DNA of 15,585 nucleotides from assembly GCA_023389095.1 (NCBI GenBank), contig JAEWFB010000365.1:1-15585 (forward strand), read 5' to 3'. Shown in pieces: positions 5,838 through 12,366 of the stretch; within the stretch, counting starts at the first letter, position 1; each line of letters opens with the position of its first letter. The position numbers and the translations under genes were made by a program. The DNA is from Actinomycetes bacterium (GTDB taxonomy: Bacteria; Actinomycetota; Actinomycetes; Actinomycetales; Dermatophilaceae). The notes below the pieces were generated by a model. It was not told the DNA's origin. It saw only the letters and a program-made list of their open reading frames with translations, and searched no databases.

Positions 5838-6504
5838 CGCCCCTCCCCGCCCCGACCGTCGGCACTCCGACCGTCGGCACTCCGACCGTCGGCGCGGGCG
5901 CGAGGAGGTGGTGCTCGATGACGGGGGCGAGCCGCTCGACGAGCTCGTCGGGACTCGCGTCGGCGATCCCGGGCATCCGCAGCACGTAGCGCAGGACGAC
6001 GAGGCCGATGACCTGCGAGGCCACGAGCCCGCCGCGCAGCTGGACGTCGGGCGAGCCGAACGCGCCGGCGACCCGGCCGAAGACCTCCCGGCCGAGGAAC
6101 TCGCGCAGCACCCGGGCCGCGTCCTCGCTCGTCATGGCCGAGCGCACGAGCGCCACGAGCGCGTCGCGCCGGTCGCCCGGCTCCCACACGGACAGGAACG
6201 TCTCGACGAGGCGTCGCCCGACGCCCTCGGGCCCGCCCGCGACGATGCGCTCGACGAGCCGCGCCGGGTCGACCGGCATCGAGAGGGTCTCGGCGAACAG
6301 CGCCGCCTTGCCGTCGAAGTAGTGGTGCACGAGGGCCGGGTCGACGCCGGCCTCGCGGGCGATGCCGCGCAGGCTCGACTTGTCGTAGCCGTGCGTGGCG
6401 AACGAGCGACGTGCCGCGTCGACGATGGCAGACCGCGTGTCGACACCGCCCGGTCGCCGCCCACGACCGCGCGAGGACGCCGCGCCCTCGGCCCTCGGTG
6501 TCAT
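5812..6504 (-). CDS. TetR/AcrR family transcriptional regulator
   Basis: A 230-residue one-component repressor. The N-terminal HTH covers about residues 24-68, with SSLRGIAREAGVDPALVHHY (43-62) holding the turn and the recognition helix ending in the classic HHYF. The rest is the helical ligand-binding and dimer domain, ending near LAPVIEHHLLAP (192-203). It is followed by an unusual tail of three PTVGV/PTVGA repeats (205-219) and about ten more residues. The ATG at 6504 has TAGCGT six bases upstream and no Shine-Dalgarno sequence. It lies 10 bp upstream of the ABC ATPase on the same strand, so it most likely controls the exporter through the palindrome at 5794-5809. The ligand is probably the exported compound or a relative. 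The tail is probably disordered and dispensable for folding. Confidence 0.9.
   Translation of the reverse strand: MTPRAEGAASSRGRGRRPGGVDTRSAIVDAARRSFATHGYDKSSLRGIAREAGVDPALVHHYFDGKAALFAETLSMPVDPARLVERIVAGGPEGVGRRLVETFLSVWEPGDRRDALVALVRSAMTSEDAARVLREFLGREVFGRVAGAFGSPDVQLRGGLVASQVIGLVVLRYVLRMPGIADASPDELVERLAPVIEHHLLAPAPTVGVPTVGVPTVGAGRGVYTPGPAE
5852..5892. repeat. Three tandem 15-bp repeats, each with an inverted repeat CCGAC-C-GTCGG
   Basis: CCGACCGTCGG occurs at 5852-5862, 5867-5877 and 5882-5892, separated by CACT, so the period is exactly 15 bp. Each unit is itself a 5-bp inverted repeat around one base. The array encodes the PTVGV repeats in the tail of TetR and begins 15 bp upstream of the -35 box of the exporter promoter. 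It could be a slippage tract, a set of protein-binding sites, or both. Confidence 0.85.
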
Positions 6505-6510
6505 GCGTCC

Positions 6511-6516
6511 ACGCTA
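6511..6516 (-). promoter_or_regulatory. -10 box TAGCGT, leaderless promoter of tetR
   Basis: TAGCGT (6516 to 6511 on the minus strand) is followed by GGACGC and the ATG at 6504, again six bases. Its TAG is also the stop codon of the small upstream reading frame. The -35 region (CGACCG at 17 bp) is poor. Confidence 0.5.
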
Positions 6517-6713
6517 GTCCGCGTCGGCGGCGTCGGTCGTCACCTCGCGCAGCACGGCGGCGGCATGGCCGGCCCGGGCCCAGACCGCCCACTCGTACGG
6601 ACGCGTGTGGTGCAGGTCGTCGAGCGCCACCCCGAGGCGCCGGGCCCACACCTCGGAGCCGCCCGCCGACCCCTCGCAGGCAGCTCGAGGTGGCTGGCGT
6701 CGCGGTTGACCAT
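6514..6713 (-). pseudogene. Small unrecognised ORF with an apparent single-base frameshift
   Basis: The 320-bp stretch between tetR and the next gene holds coding-like sequence on the minus strand. From ATG 6713 one frame reads MVNRDASHLELPA. After about 6675 the frame that looks coding is a different one, reading SAGGSEVWARRLGVALDDLH and continuing RPYEWAVWARAGHAAAVLREV to the TAG at 6516-6514. Adding one base near 6672-6678 would join them into a 66-residue soluble protein. A 107-residue frame without a shift exists (from ATG 6837), but its N-terminal half is Pro/Arg-rich and overlaps the divergent gene, so I do not prefer it. I do not recognise the family. It may be a decayed gene, a sequencing error or a chance pattern in GC-rich DNA. 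Confidence 0.35.
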
Positions 6714-6789
6714 CCGGTTGCCACGAGGGCGGCGAAGCCCTTGCCCGCGCACCGGGGGCGACCTGGACGCCCACTGGCCAGACTAGCCG

Positions 6790-6818
6790 TGGGCATCCCC
6801 GGGTGGGCGGCATAAGGT
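6790..6818 (+). promoter_or_regulatory. Promoter TGGGCA-N17-TAAGGT, leaderless start of the Cys-rich gene
   Basis: TAAGGT (6813-6818) lies six bases before GTG 6825, and TGGGCA (6790-6795, four of six matches to TTGACA) lies 17 bp before it. The geometry selects GTG 6825 rather than the in-frame GTG at 6819 as the start codon. Confidence 0.5.
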
Positions 6819-6824
6819 GTGCCG

Positions 6825-7670
6825 GTGGCCGAAGCACCCCTTGACCTGCCTCGCGTCTGGGTGGAGTTCACCGATCCGGCGGACGCCAACCAGCGCTTCC
6901 GCCTGGACCTCACGTGGCTCACGAGCAGCTGGACCTGCATCTTCGGGTCCGGTTGCCACGGCATCTACGCCGACCGCCCCGACGACGGCTGCTGCACCCT
7001 CGGTGCGCACTTCACCGAGAAGGACGACTGGAAGCGCGTCCAGCGCGCCGTCGAGGAGCTCGGCGAGGACGAGTGGCAGTACCACTCGGTCGGTACCGCA
7101 AACGGCAGCAAGGACGACTGGACCGAGAAGGAGGACGGCGCGCGCAAGACGAAGGTCGTCGACGGCGCGTGCATCTTCCTCAACCGCCCCGGCTTCCCGG
7201 CCGGCGCCGGCTGCGCCCTGCACCAGCACGCCGTGCTCACCGGCGTCCAGCCGCACACCCTCAAGCCGGACGTCTGCTGGCAGCTGCCGATCCGCCGCAC
7301 GTTCCGCACCGTCGAGCTGCCCGACGAGAGCAGCTACCTCGAGGTGACGATCACCGAGTACGACCGGCGCGGCTGGGGGCCCGGTGGCCACGACCTCGAC
7401 TGGTACTGCTCGGGAAACCCCGAGGCGCACGTCGGGCGCGAGCCGGTGTACCGCTCGAACGAGGCCGAGCTCGTCGAGCTCATGGGGCCCGAGGCCTACG
7501 CCGAGCTCGTCATCCGCGCCGAGGCACACCTGGCGCAGGTCAAGGCGGTCCGGGCCCGTGGCGTCCGCAAGCTGCTCCCGCTGCTCGTGCACCCGGCGAC
7601 GCTCGACGCGCAGGGCGGGCGGCTGCGCCCGGCCCCGCGACCGTCCGGGTCGGGCACCGAGGGACCGTGA
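6825..7670 (+). CDS. Cysteine-rich protein resembling the YkgJ/DUF3109-type metal-binding family
   Basis: A 281-residue soluble protein of unknown function. Eight cysteines fall in a characteristic order: Cys38 and Cys44, the pair Cys56-Cys57 (DDGCCTLG), Cys116 (GACIFLN), Cys130 (GAGCALH), Cys151 (KPDVCWQLP) and Cys195 (WYCSGNP). The run C-x5-C-x11-CC, then GACIFL, GCALH and KPxxCWxLP, resembles YkgJ-type proteins that are annotated as putative zinc- or iron-chelating. Family membership is by pattern memory. Acidic and lysine-rich residues near 66-112 form a likely surface insertion, and the last 20 residues are Pro/Gly-rich and probably disordered. GTG 6825 is chosen for the TAAGGT box six bases upstream. 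The stop overlaps the methyltransferase start (TGATG), so the pair is translated together and probably acts in one process. No signal peptide or membrane segment is seen. Confidence 0.65.
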   Translation: MAEAPLDLPRVWVEFTDPADANQRFRLDLTWLTSSWTCIFGSGCHGIYADRPDDGCCTLGAHFTEKDDWKRVQRAVEELGEDEWQYHSVGTANGSKDDWTEKEDGARKTKVVDGACIFLNRPGFPAGAGCALHQHAVLTGVQPHTLKPDVCWQLPIRRTFRTVELPDESSYLEVTITEYDRRGWGPGGHDLDWYCSGNPEAHVGREPVYRSNEAELVELMGPEAYAELVIRAEAHLAQVKAVRARGVRKLLPLLVHPATLDAQGGRLRPAPRPSGSGTEGP

Positions 7671-8359
7671 TGAGCGAGGTCATCCCCTCCCCGAACATCT
7701 GGGAGAGCCCCGACGTGTACGAGGTCGAGAACCTCGGCGTCGACCGCGACCACGTCATCGAGGCAGCGATGCGCTCGGTCCTCGACTGGTTTGGCGGCGA
7801 CGTCGTCGACATCGGCTGCGGCACCGGTTTCCACCTGCCGATGTTCGCGGGCTCGTCCCAATCAGTCATCGGTGTCGAGCCGCACCCGCCGCTGGCCGAC
7901 CTTGCGGCCCAGAGGGTCTCGGGCCTGCCGAACGCATCGGTTCGCGAGGAGGGGGCGGCCGCGATCGGCGTCCCCGACGGCGCGTTCGACGTCGCGCACG
8001 CGCGCTGGTCCTACTTCTTCGGGCCGGGCTGCGAGCCGGGCCTCGCCGAGCTCGAGAGGGTCGTGCGACCCGGCGGCGCGGCGTTCGTCATCGACAACGA
8101 CGCGACACGGTCGACGTTCGGCACGTGGTTCCGGCGCGCCCTGCCGAGCTACGACCCACGGGCGGTCGAGCGCTTCTGGGAGCGGCAGGGTTGGTCGCGC
8201 GAGCGCCTCGACATCCGCTGGGACTTCGACGCCCGAGAGGACTTCGAGGCCGTCGTCGGGATCGAGTTCGCACCCGAGCACGCCGACCTGATCCTGGCCG
8301 AGCACCCCGACGCCACCGGCGTCGACTACGCCGTCAACCTCTGGTACCGCCGCTACTGA
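7670..8359 (+). CDS. Class I SAM-dependent methyltransferase
   Basis: A 229-residue protein with a single methyltransferase domain. Motif I, VVDIGCGTG (45-53), binds SAM; Glu70 at the end of strand 2 (VIGVEPH) is the expected ribose ligand. GAFDVAHARWSYFFG (104-118) corresponds to motif II/post-II, and LAELERVVRPGGAAFVIDND (125-144) to motif III. This is the Methyltransf_11 pattern of small-molecule enzymes. The C-terminal half is rich in Trp, Asp and Arg and probably forms the substrate cover; the substrate cannot be deduced. The ATG at 7670 shares its A with the stop codon of the Cys-rich gene, so translation is coupled. A GTG one codon earlier is a less likely start. A strong hairpin follows the stop. 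Confidence 0.88.
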   Translation: MSEVIPSPNIWESPDVYEVENLGVDRDHVIEAAMRSVLDWFGGDVVDIGCGTGFHLPMFAGSSQSVIGVEPHPPLADLAAQRVSGLPNASVREEGAAAIGVPDGAFDVAHARWSYFFGPGCEPGLAELERVVRPGGAAFVIDNDATRSTFGTWFRRALPSYDPRAVERFWERQGWSRERLDIRWDFDAREDFEAVVGIEFAPEHADLILAEHPDATGVDYAVNLWYRRY

Positions 8360-8373
8360 GGTCGGTCCGGCGT

Positions 8374-8405
8374 CGCGGCGATGGTCATTCCTGCCCATCG
8401 CCGCG
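8374..8405 (+). terminator. Terminator hairpin after the methyltransferase gene
   Basis: CGCGGCGATGG (8374-8384) and CCATCGCCGCG (8395-8405) form a perfect 11-bp stem with a 10-nt loop, 14 nt after the methyltransferase stop codon. There is no U-tract. It separates the two-gene unit from the monooxygenase gene. Confidence 0.6.
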
Positions 8406-8454
8406 CACGCAGGGATGGGCATCGTGGCCGACGCGGCGCCCGAGCGTCCGTTCC

Positions 8455-8481
8455 TACCGTGGCTGCACGGACCACAGGAGG
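8455..8481 (+). promoter_or_regulatory. -10 box TACCGT and strong Shine-Dalgarno of the monooxygenase gene
   Basis: AGGAGG at 8476-8481 lies six bases before ATG 8488 and fixes the start in an open frame that extends over a kilobase further upstream. TACCGT (8455-8460) is a candidate -10 box that would give a leader of about 20 nt. No good -35 is visible, so the promoter part is tentative. Confidence 0.5.
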
Positions 8482-8487
8482 AACACC

Positions 8488-9684
8488 ATGGACGCCACGC
8501 CCACGACCCGAACCACCACCGCAGCAGAGGCCACACCCGCGAGCCGGACCGTCGACACGGTCGTCGTCGGGGCCGGACAGGCCGGGCTCGCCACGGCACG
8601 TCAGCTGCTCGCCCGCGGACGTGACTGCGTCGTGCTCGAGCGCAACGGCGCCGTCGGCGACGGGTGGCGGCAGCAGTACGACTCGCTGCGCCTCTACACA
8701 CCCGCCGGCCACGACGCGCTGCCGGGGCTCCGCTTCCCCGGCGACCCCCACGCCTTCCCCACCAAGGACGAGGTGGCCGACTACCTCGCGGAGTACGCGG
8801 ACCACTTCGACCTCCCGGTCCGGCTCGGCATCCGTGTCGAGAGGGTCGAAAAGGTCGGTACCGCAGCTGGTTCCGGCGGTTTCATCGTCTCGACCGACCA
8901 CGGGGACATCGAGTGCCGCAACGTCGTCGTCGCCACCGGCACCTTCGGTCGGGCACCGCACGTTCCCGCGTTCGCCGCCGACCTCGACCCCGGCATCCTC
9001 CAACTGCACTCGAGCCAGTACCGGCGCCCGTCGCAGCTTCAGGACGGTCCCGTCCTCGTCGTCGGCGCGTCGCACTCGGGATGCGACATCGCCCACGAGC
9101 TGGCCCAGCACCGGTCGACGACGCTCGCCGGCCGCGACTGCGGGCAGCTCGGCGTCCGGTGGGACTCCCCCGCGGTGCACCTGCTCCTCCCGGTCCTGCT
9201 CTTCGCGTGGCGGCACGTGCTGACCCGCCGCACGCCGATGGGCCGGCGGGCGATGGCCGGCATCCGCCACCACGGCGGCCCGATGCTGCGGGTCAGGCGC
9301 GAGGACCTCGCCGCCGCCGGCGTCGACCGTCGGACCGAGCGGGTCACCGGCGTCACCGGGGGCCGCCCCACCCTCGCCGACGGCACCGTGCTCGACGTGC
9401 GCAACGTCGTGTGGGCCACCGGCTTCGAGCAGCGCTTCGGCTGGCTCGACCTGCCCGTCGTCGGTGACGACGGCTGGCCGCGGGAGTACCGCGGGGTCGC
9501 GCAGGACGTGCCGGGCCTGTACTTCTGCGGCCTGTCGTTCCAGTACTCGTTCAGCTCGATGGTGCTGCCCGGCGTCGGGCGCGACGCGGCCTTCGTGGCC
9601 GCTCACATCGACCGGCGCCGTCCTCCGGCAGGGGGATCCGACACCTCGACTCGCTCAGGGCACCCGGCCGTGCACCTCGCCTGA
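8488..9684 (+). CDS. CzcO-like flavin-dependent monooxygenase / FAD-NAD(P) oxidoreductase
   Basis: A 398-residue two-dinucleotide-binding-domain flavoprotein. The FAD fingerprint VVVGAGQAG is at 25-33 with Glu51 ending the second strand. GDGWRQQYDSLRLYTP (57-72) is the family's flavin-binding region, ATGTFGRAPHVP (149-160) closes the first FAD segment, and HSSQY (174-178) is the variant of the flavin-monooxygenase motif seen in CzcO-type proteins. The NADPH fingerprint VVGASHSGCDIA is at 191-202, and WATGF (309-313) precedes the C-terminal FAD segment ending near GLYFCGLSFQYSFSS (343-357). CzcO-type proteins are annotated as putative monooxygenases; the substrate is unknown. The last 30 bp overlap the end of the convergent LuxR gene, and the tail after residue 376 is Pro/Gly/Ser-rich and unlike the fold. 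Confidence 0.9.
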   Translation: MDATPTTRTTTAAEATPASRTVDTVVVGAGQAGLATARQLLARGRDCVVLERNGAVGDGWRQQYDSLRLYTPAGHDALPGLRFPGDPHAFPTKDEVADYLAEYADHFDLPVRLGIRVERVEKVGTAAGSGGFIVSTDHGDIECRNVVVATGTFGRAPHVPAFAADLDPGILQLHSSQYRRPSQLQDGPVLVVGASHSGCDIAHELAQHRSTTLAGRDCGQLGVRWDSPAVHLLLPVLLFAWRHVLTRRTPMGRRAMAGIRHHGGPMLRVRREDLAAAGVDRRTERVTGVTGGRPTLADGTVLDVRNVVWATGFEQRFGWLDLPVVGDDGWPREYRGVAQDVPGLYFCGLSFQYSFSSMVLPGVGRDAAFVAAHIDRRRPPAGGSDTSTRSGHPAVHLA

Positions 9685-11316
9685 GCCGTCCGTCAGGCCA
9701 CGCTCGAAGGCGAAGGCCGCAGCAGCCGTGCGGCTTCCGACACCGAGCTTGACGAAGATGTTCGACAGGTGGCGCGCGACGGTGCGGTCGCTGAGCACCA
9801 GCTCCGCGGCGATGTCGGCGTTGCTGCGTCCGGCGGCCACGAGCCGCAGGACCTGCACCTCACGAGCGCTGAGCCCTGCTGGCCGTGGCCGGCGCCCGGT
9901 CAGGGCGTCGACGGTGTCGACGGCGGGCCGCGCGCCGAGCCGGTCGAGCACGGCACGGGCGCCTGCGAGCGCCCGGTGGGCGGCGTCGCCGTCGCCGAGC
10001 ATCAGCAGCGCGCGGCCGGTCTCGACATCGGCCAGCGCGGTCTCGTGCGGCAGGTCGAGCGACGATGCCCCCTGGCGGGCCCGACGCAGGTAGGGCAGCG
10101 CCCCGGCCGCGTCCTGGCGCGCAACCTGGACCCGCCCCCAGGCGAGGGCGGAGGCCGCCGTCAGGGCCTCGGACCCGAACGCGACCGCGACCTGCTCCAG
10201 CTCGACGGAACCGGCACGAGCGTCCTCGACCTCGCCGGCTGCTGCCAGGACCTCGACGACCCCCGGCAACAACCGACTGCGGGCCACGGCGGAGCCGGGC
10301 TCGGCCAACAGCCGCCGGGCGGTCGCGGTGGCCGCGGCGCCCTGGCCACGCGCGGCTGCGAGCAGGGCCAGCCCCGGCTGCGGCTCGTACCCGTGCTCGC
10401 TGCTGCGCGAGTACGCCGCTTCCGCGCCGGCGAGGTCGCCCCGCAGCCGGAGCAGGTCGCCCCGCTCGCACGACGCCTGTCCGACCGCGTCGACGGCCCC
10501 GACCGCGAGGTAGCGGGCGATGGCGGCGTCGAGCTCGTCCAGGGCCTCGCCCCACGCTCCGCGGGCCCGCATGACCTGAGCCCGGTGCAGCGCGCTCTGC
10601 CCGGTGAACATGACGAGCCCCGGCTGGGCGGCGCACCAGGAGGTGAGACGCGCGGTCCACTCCGTGACGCGGACGAGGTCGGACACCTCCTGGCAGCCCT
10701 CGATCGCAGTGCAGTAGACGTGGCCCACCGTGACCGGATCGCGGGCGCCGCGCTCGGCCTCGAGCATCGACTCGTCGAGGAACCCGACACCGTCGGCCAC
10801 CCGTCCGCCGTAGATCGACATCCGGCCCTGGGCGCCCAGGCCGGAGGCGAGCAGGTCGGCGTCGCCACTGGAACGGCCGACGTCGGTGGCGGTGCGGGCG
10901 CACCCGAGCGCGTCGTCGATCCGGCCGGCACCGAGGTGGGTGAACATGCGCGCGAAGGCCATCCACCCGCGTGCCGCGTCGTCGGGCGGCAGCCCCTCGC
11001 CCTGGCGTTCACCGCGTGCCAGCCACGCGGCGGCAGCGGAACGGCCCCCCGTCGTGCGCAGGGCCATCGTCAGGTGGAAGGCGCACATCGTCGCCGCGGC
11101 GTCCTCGCCGGCCGCGGTGCGCGCCTCGTACGCGGCGGTGTACCGCTCGACGGCCTCGGGGACACGTCCGAGCAGGTGGGCGGCAGCTGCCGAGCGTTCG
11201 AGATCGTCGGCGGACAGACCGGCGAGGTCGAACCCGGCCCACGCGTCGTACGCGGCCCGCCAGTCGCCGCGTTCGAACTCCGCTCTGGCGCGGAGCAGCT
11301 CGTCGACGACGCCCAT
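9655..11316 (-). CDS. LuxR-family transcriptional regulator with N-terminal TPR-like repeats
   Basis: A 553-residue regulator. Residues 1-475 are a helical Ala/Leu/Arg-rich array of TPR-like repeats, for example GDWRAAYDAW (18-26), RVPEAVERYTAAYEA (51-65), AWGEALDELDAAIARY (254-269) and GDLAGAEAAYSRS (293-305). The C-terminal LuxR/NarL HTH spans about 478-540, with GLSAREVQVLRLVAAGRSNA, then DIAAELVLSDRTVARHLSNI, then FVKLGVGSRTAA. It has no ATPase (MalT/LAL) domain and no receiver domain, so input is probably a protein or ligand sensed by the repeats. The start is ATG 11316, chosen for AGGAGG eight bases upstream; the open frame continues upstream without homology-like sequence. It converges on the monooxygenase gene with a 30-bp overlap. 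Such regulators near CzcO-like genes suggest a link, which is inference. Confidence 0.88.
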   Translation of the reverse strand: MGVVDELLRARAEFERGDWRAAYDAWAGFDLAGLSADDLERSAAAAHLLGRVPEAVERYTAAYEARTAAGEDAAATMCAFHLTMALRTTGGRSAAAAWLARGERQGEGLPPDDAARGWMAFARMFTHLGAGRIDDALGCARTATDVGRSSGDADLLASGLGAQGRMSIYGGRVADGVGFLDESMLEAERGARDPVTVGHVYCTAIEGCQEVSDLVRVTEWTARLTSWCAAQPGLVMFTGQSALHRAQVMRARGAWGEALDELDAAIARYLAVGAVDAVGQASCERGDLLRLRGDLAGAEAAYSRSSEHGYEPQPGLALLAAARGQGAAATATARRLLAEPGSAVARSRLLPGVVEVLAAAGEVEDARAGSVELEQVAVAFGSEALTAASALAWGRVQVARQDAAGALPYLRRARQGASSLDLPHETALADVETGRALLMLGDGDAAHRALAGARAVLDRLGARPAVDTVDALTGRRPRPAGLSAREVQVLRLVAAGRSNADIAAELVLSDRTVARHLSNIFVKLGVGSRTAAAAFAFERGLTDGSGEVHGRVP

Positions 11317-11324
11317 GGGCCCAC

Positions 11325-11343
11325 CCTCCTGCGTCGAAGGGTA
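11325..11343 (-). promoter_or_regulatory. Shine-Dalgarno and candidate -10 of the LuxR gene
   Basis: AGGAGG (11330 to 11325) is eight bases before ATG 11316 and decides the start. TACCCT (11343 to 11338) is a TANNNT candidate that would give a leader of about 15 nt. No -35 match is seen. Confidence 0.45.
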
Positions 11344-11359
11344 CGCCGGTGGGACGACG

Positions 11360-11400
11360 CAGGCCCCGTCTCGCGCCGGAGCGGTGCGGGACGGGGCCTG
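11360..11400 (-). terminator. Terminator hairpin after the membrane protein gene
   Basis: CAGGCCCCGTC (11360-11370) and GACGGGGCCTG (11390-11400) are perfect 11-bp arms with a 19-nt loop. The hairpin lies about 80 nt after the stop of the leftward membrane-protein gene and just before the candidate LuxR promoter, so it insulates the two same-strand genes. Confidence 0.6.
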
Positions 11401-11440
11401 GGAGGATGCAGGGAGAGCCCGGGGGGAACGGGGGCAGCCG

Positions 11441-11480
11441 CTTCGGATCGCCTTGGATCGCCTTGGCTCGGCTCGGATCG
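11441..11480. repeat. Four imperfect 10-bp tandem repeats (NNNNGGATCG)
   Basis: CTTCGGATCG, CCTTGGATCG, CCTTGGCTCG and GCTCGGATCG follow one another with an exact 10-bp period. The array lies immediately beyond the stop codon of the membrane-protein gene (11485-11483). It is non-coding. The period equals about one helical turn, so protein binding or simple slippage are both possible. Confidence 0.7.
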
Positions 11481-11482
11481 CC

Positions 11483-12184
11483 TCAGGCCGCGAGGTGGCG
11501 GCGCTGGAGGAGCCGTCGGCCGATGAGGGCGAACGGCGTGAAGCCCACGAGCACCGTCGCCGCCGCGACGAGAGGCGTCGTCGCGCCGAACACCATGAGG
11601 CCGGCGACGCCACCGACGAGCAGCAGGATCGACCACCAGCCGAGCACCCCGGCGCGGGCCAGCCCGACGAGCACGAGCACCGGTCCGAGCAGGTTGAACG
11701 GCTCGGTGCCGTCCCAGAACGGCAGGAGCGAGCCCTCCTTGAAGCCGCGGAAGACCGCGACCGCCTGCTCGGAGCTGAGCAGGGTTCCGGCGGAGGCGTT
11801 CCACCAGTCCGACAGCACCATGCCGGACACGTTGACGAACCCGATGGCCGCGAGCAGCGCCCCGATGACCGTGAGCACCCGGCCTCGTGCGCCGCGGACG
11901 AGCGAGGGCGCGGCGAGGATGCCGAGTCCGAGCGCGAGGTTGCCGTAGTGCAGCAGCAGGGCCGAGACCTGCGTCATCGTCGTGTCGCGGGTCAGGGAGG
12001 AGATGTAGTCGGCGTCGGCCATGGACGCCTGCTCCGGGGACGTCGCCATGCCGAGCGCCCACAGGACGGGTCCGGCGACGAGGGCGACACCCGCCGCGAC
12101 GCGCATCGGGTGGGCGAGGCGGGCAGGACGCTCCGCGACGGCCGGGGCCGGCTCGACGGACGCGTGGGGCGAGACGTGGGACAT
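11483..12184 (-). CDS. Integral membrane protein of unknown function
   Basis: A 233-residue protein with a polar Pro/Ala-rich N-terminus (1-25) and about six hydrophobic segments near 28-46, 74-95, 102-124, 163-179, 182-200 and 203-222. Between the first two is a conserved-looking loop, TSPEQASMADADYISSLTRD (48-67). Between the third and fourth is SDWWNASAGTLLSSEQAVAV (125-144), leading to LLPFWDGTEPFNLLGPV (153-169). It ends in a basic RRLLQRRH tail, suggesting a cytoplasmic C-terminus. I do not recognise an enzymatic motif. The ATG at 12184 has AAAGG six bases upstream. It is divergent from the histidine kinase gene and shares a 195-bp regulatory region with it. Many actinobacterial two-component systems of this kind control an adjacent membrane protein, so regulation by that pair is a reasonable inference. 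Confidence 0.82.
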   Translation of the reverse strand: MSHVSPHASVEPAPAVAERPARLAHPMRVAAGVALVAGPVLWALGMATSPEQASMADADYISSLTRDTTMTQVSALLLHYGNLALGLGILAAPSLVRGARGRVLTVIGALLAAIGFVNVSGMVLSDWWNASAGTLLSSEQAVAVFRGFKEGSLLPFWDGTEPFNLLGPVLVLVGLARAGVLGWWSILLLVGGVAGLMVFGATTPLVAAATVLVGFTPFALIGRRLLQRRHLAA

Positions 12185-12231
12185 GGGGTTCCTTTCGGTC
12201 GTTCCGGAGGTTCCGGTGCCACCGGCGTCGG

Positions 12232-12302
12232 CGACGGACCAACCGTGTCGCCCCGCGGCCTCGTCGGGCCTCGGCCGAGCGGTACCGACACGCGGTCCGT
12301 CG
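12232..12302. repeat. Long inverted repeat in the divergent promoter region
   Basis: CGACGGACC (12232-12240) pairs with GGTCCGTCG (12294-12302), and CGTGTCG (12244-12250) pairs with CGACACG (12286-12292), giving 16 paired bases interrupted by a small asymmetric loop. The intervening 35 bp contain the perfect palindrome CTCGGCCGAG (12270-12279). It sits between the divergent membrane-protein and kinase genes, so paired regulator sites, for instance for the encoded response regulator, are plausible. Confidence 0.6.
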
Positions 12303-12366
12303 TGGTGCGGAGGATCGGGCTCCGTCGCTCCCCCGCAAGACGGATACGCGGCCCCGTGCCGAGCCC

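Noticed and set aside
6514..6837. An intact 107-residue gene starting at 6837
   Set aside because: Its start lies inside the divergent Cys-rich gene, its first half is low-complexity Pro/Arg sequence, and no ribosome site or -10 box supports it.
7667..7669. GTG as methyltransferase start
   Set aside because: The ATG at 7670 gives the usual TGATG stop/start overlap with the preceding gene and a normal N-terminus.
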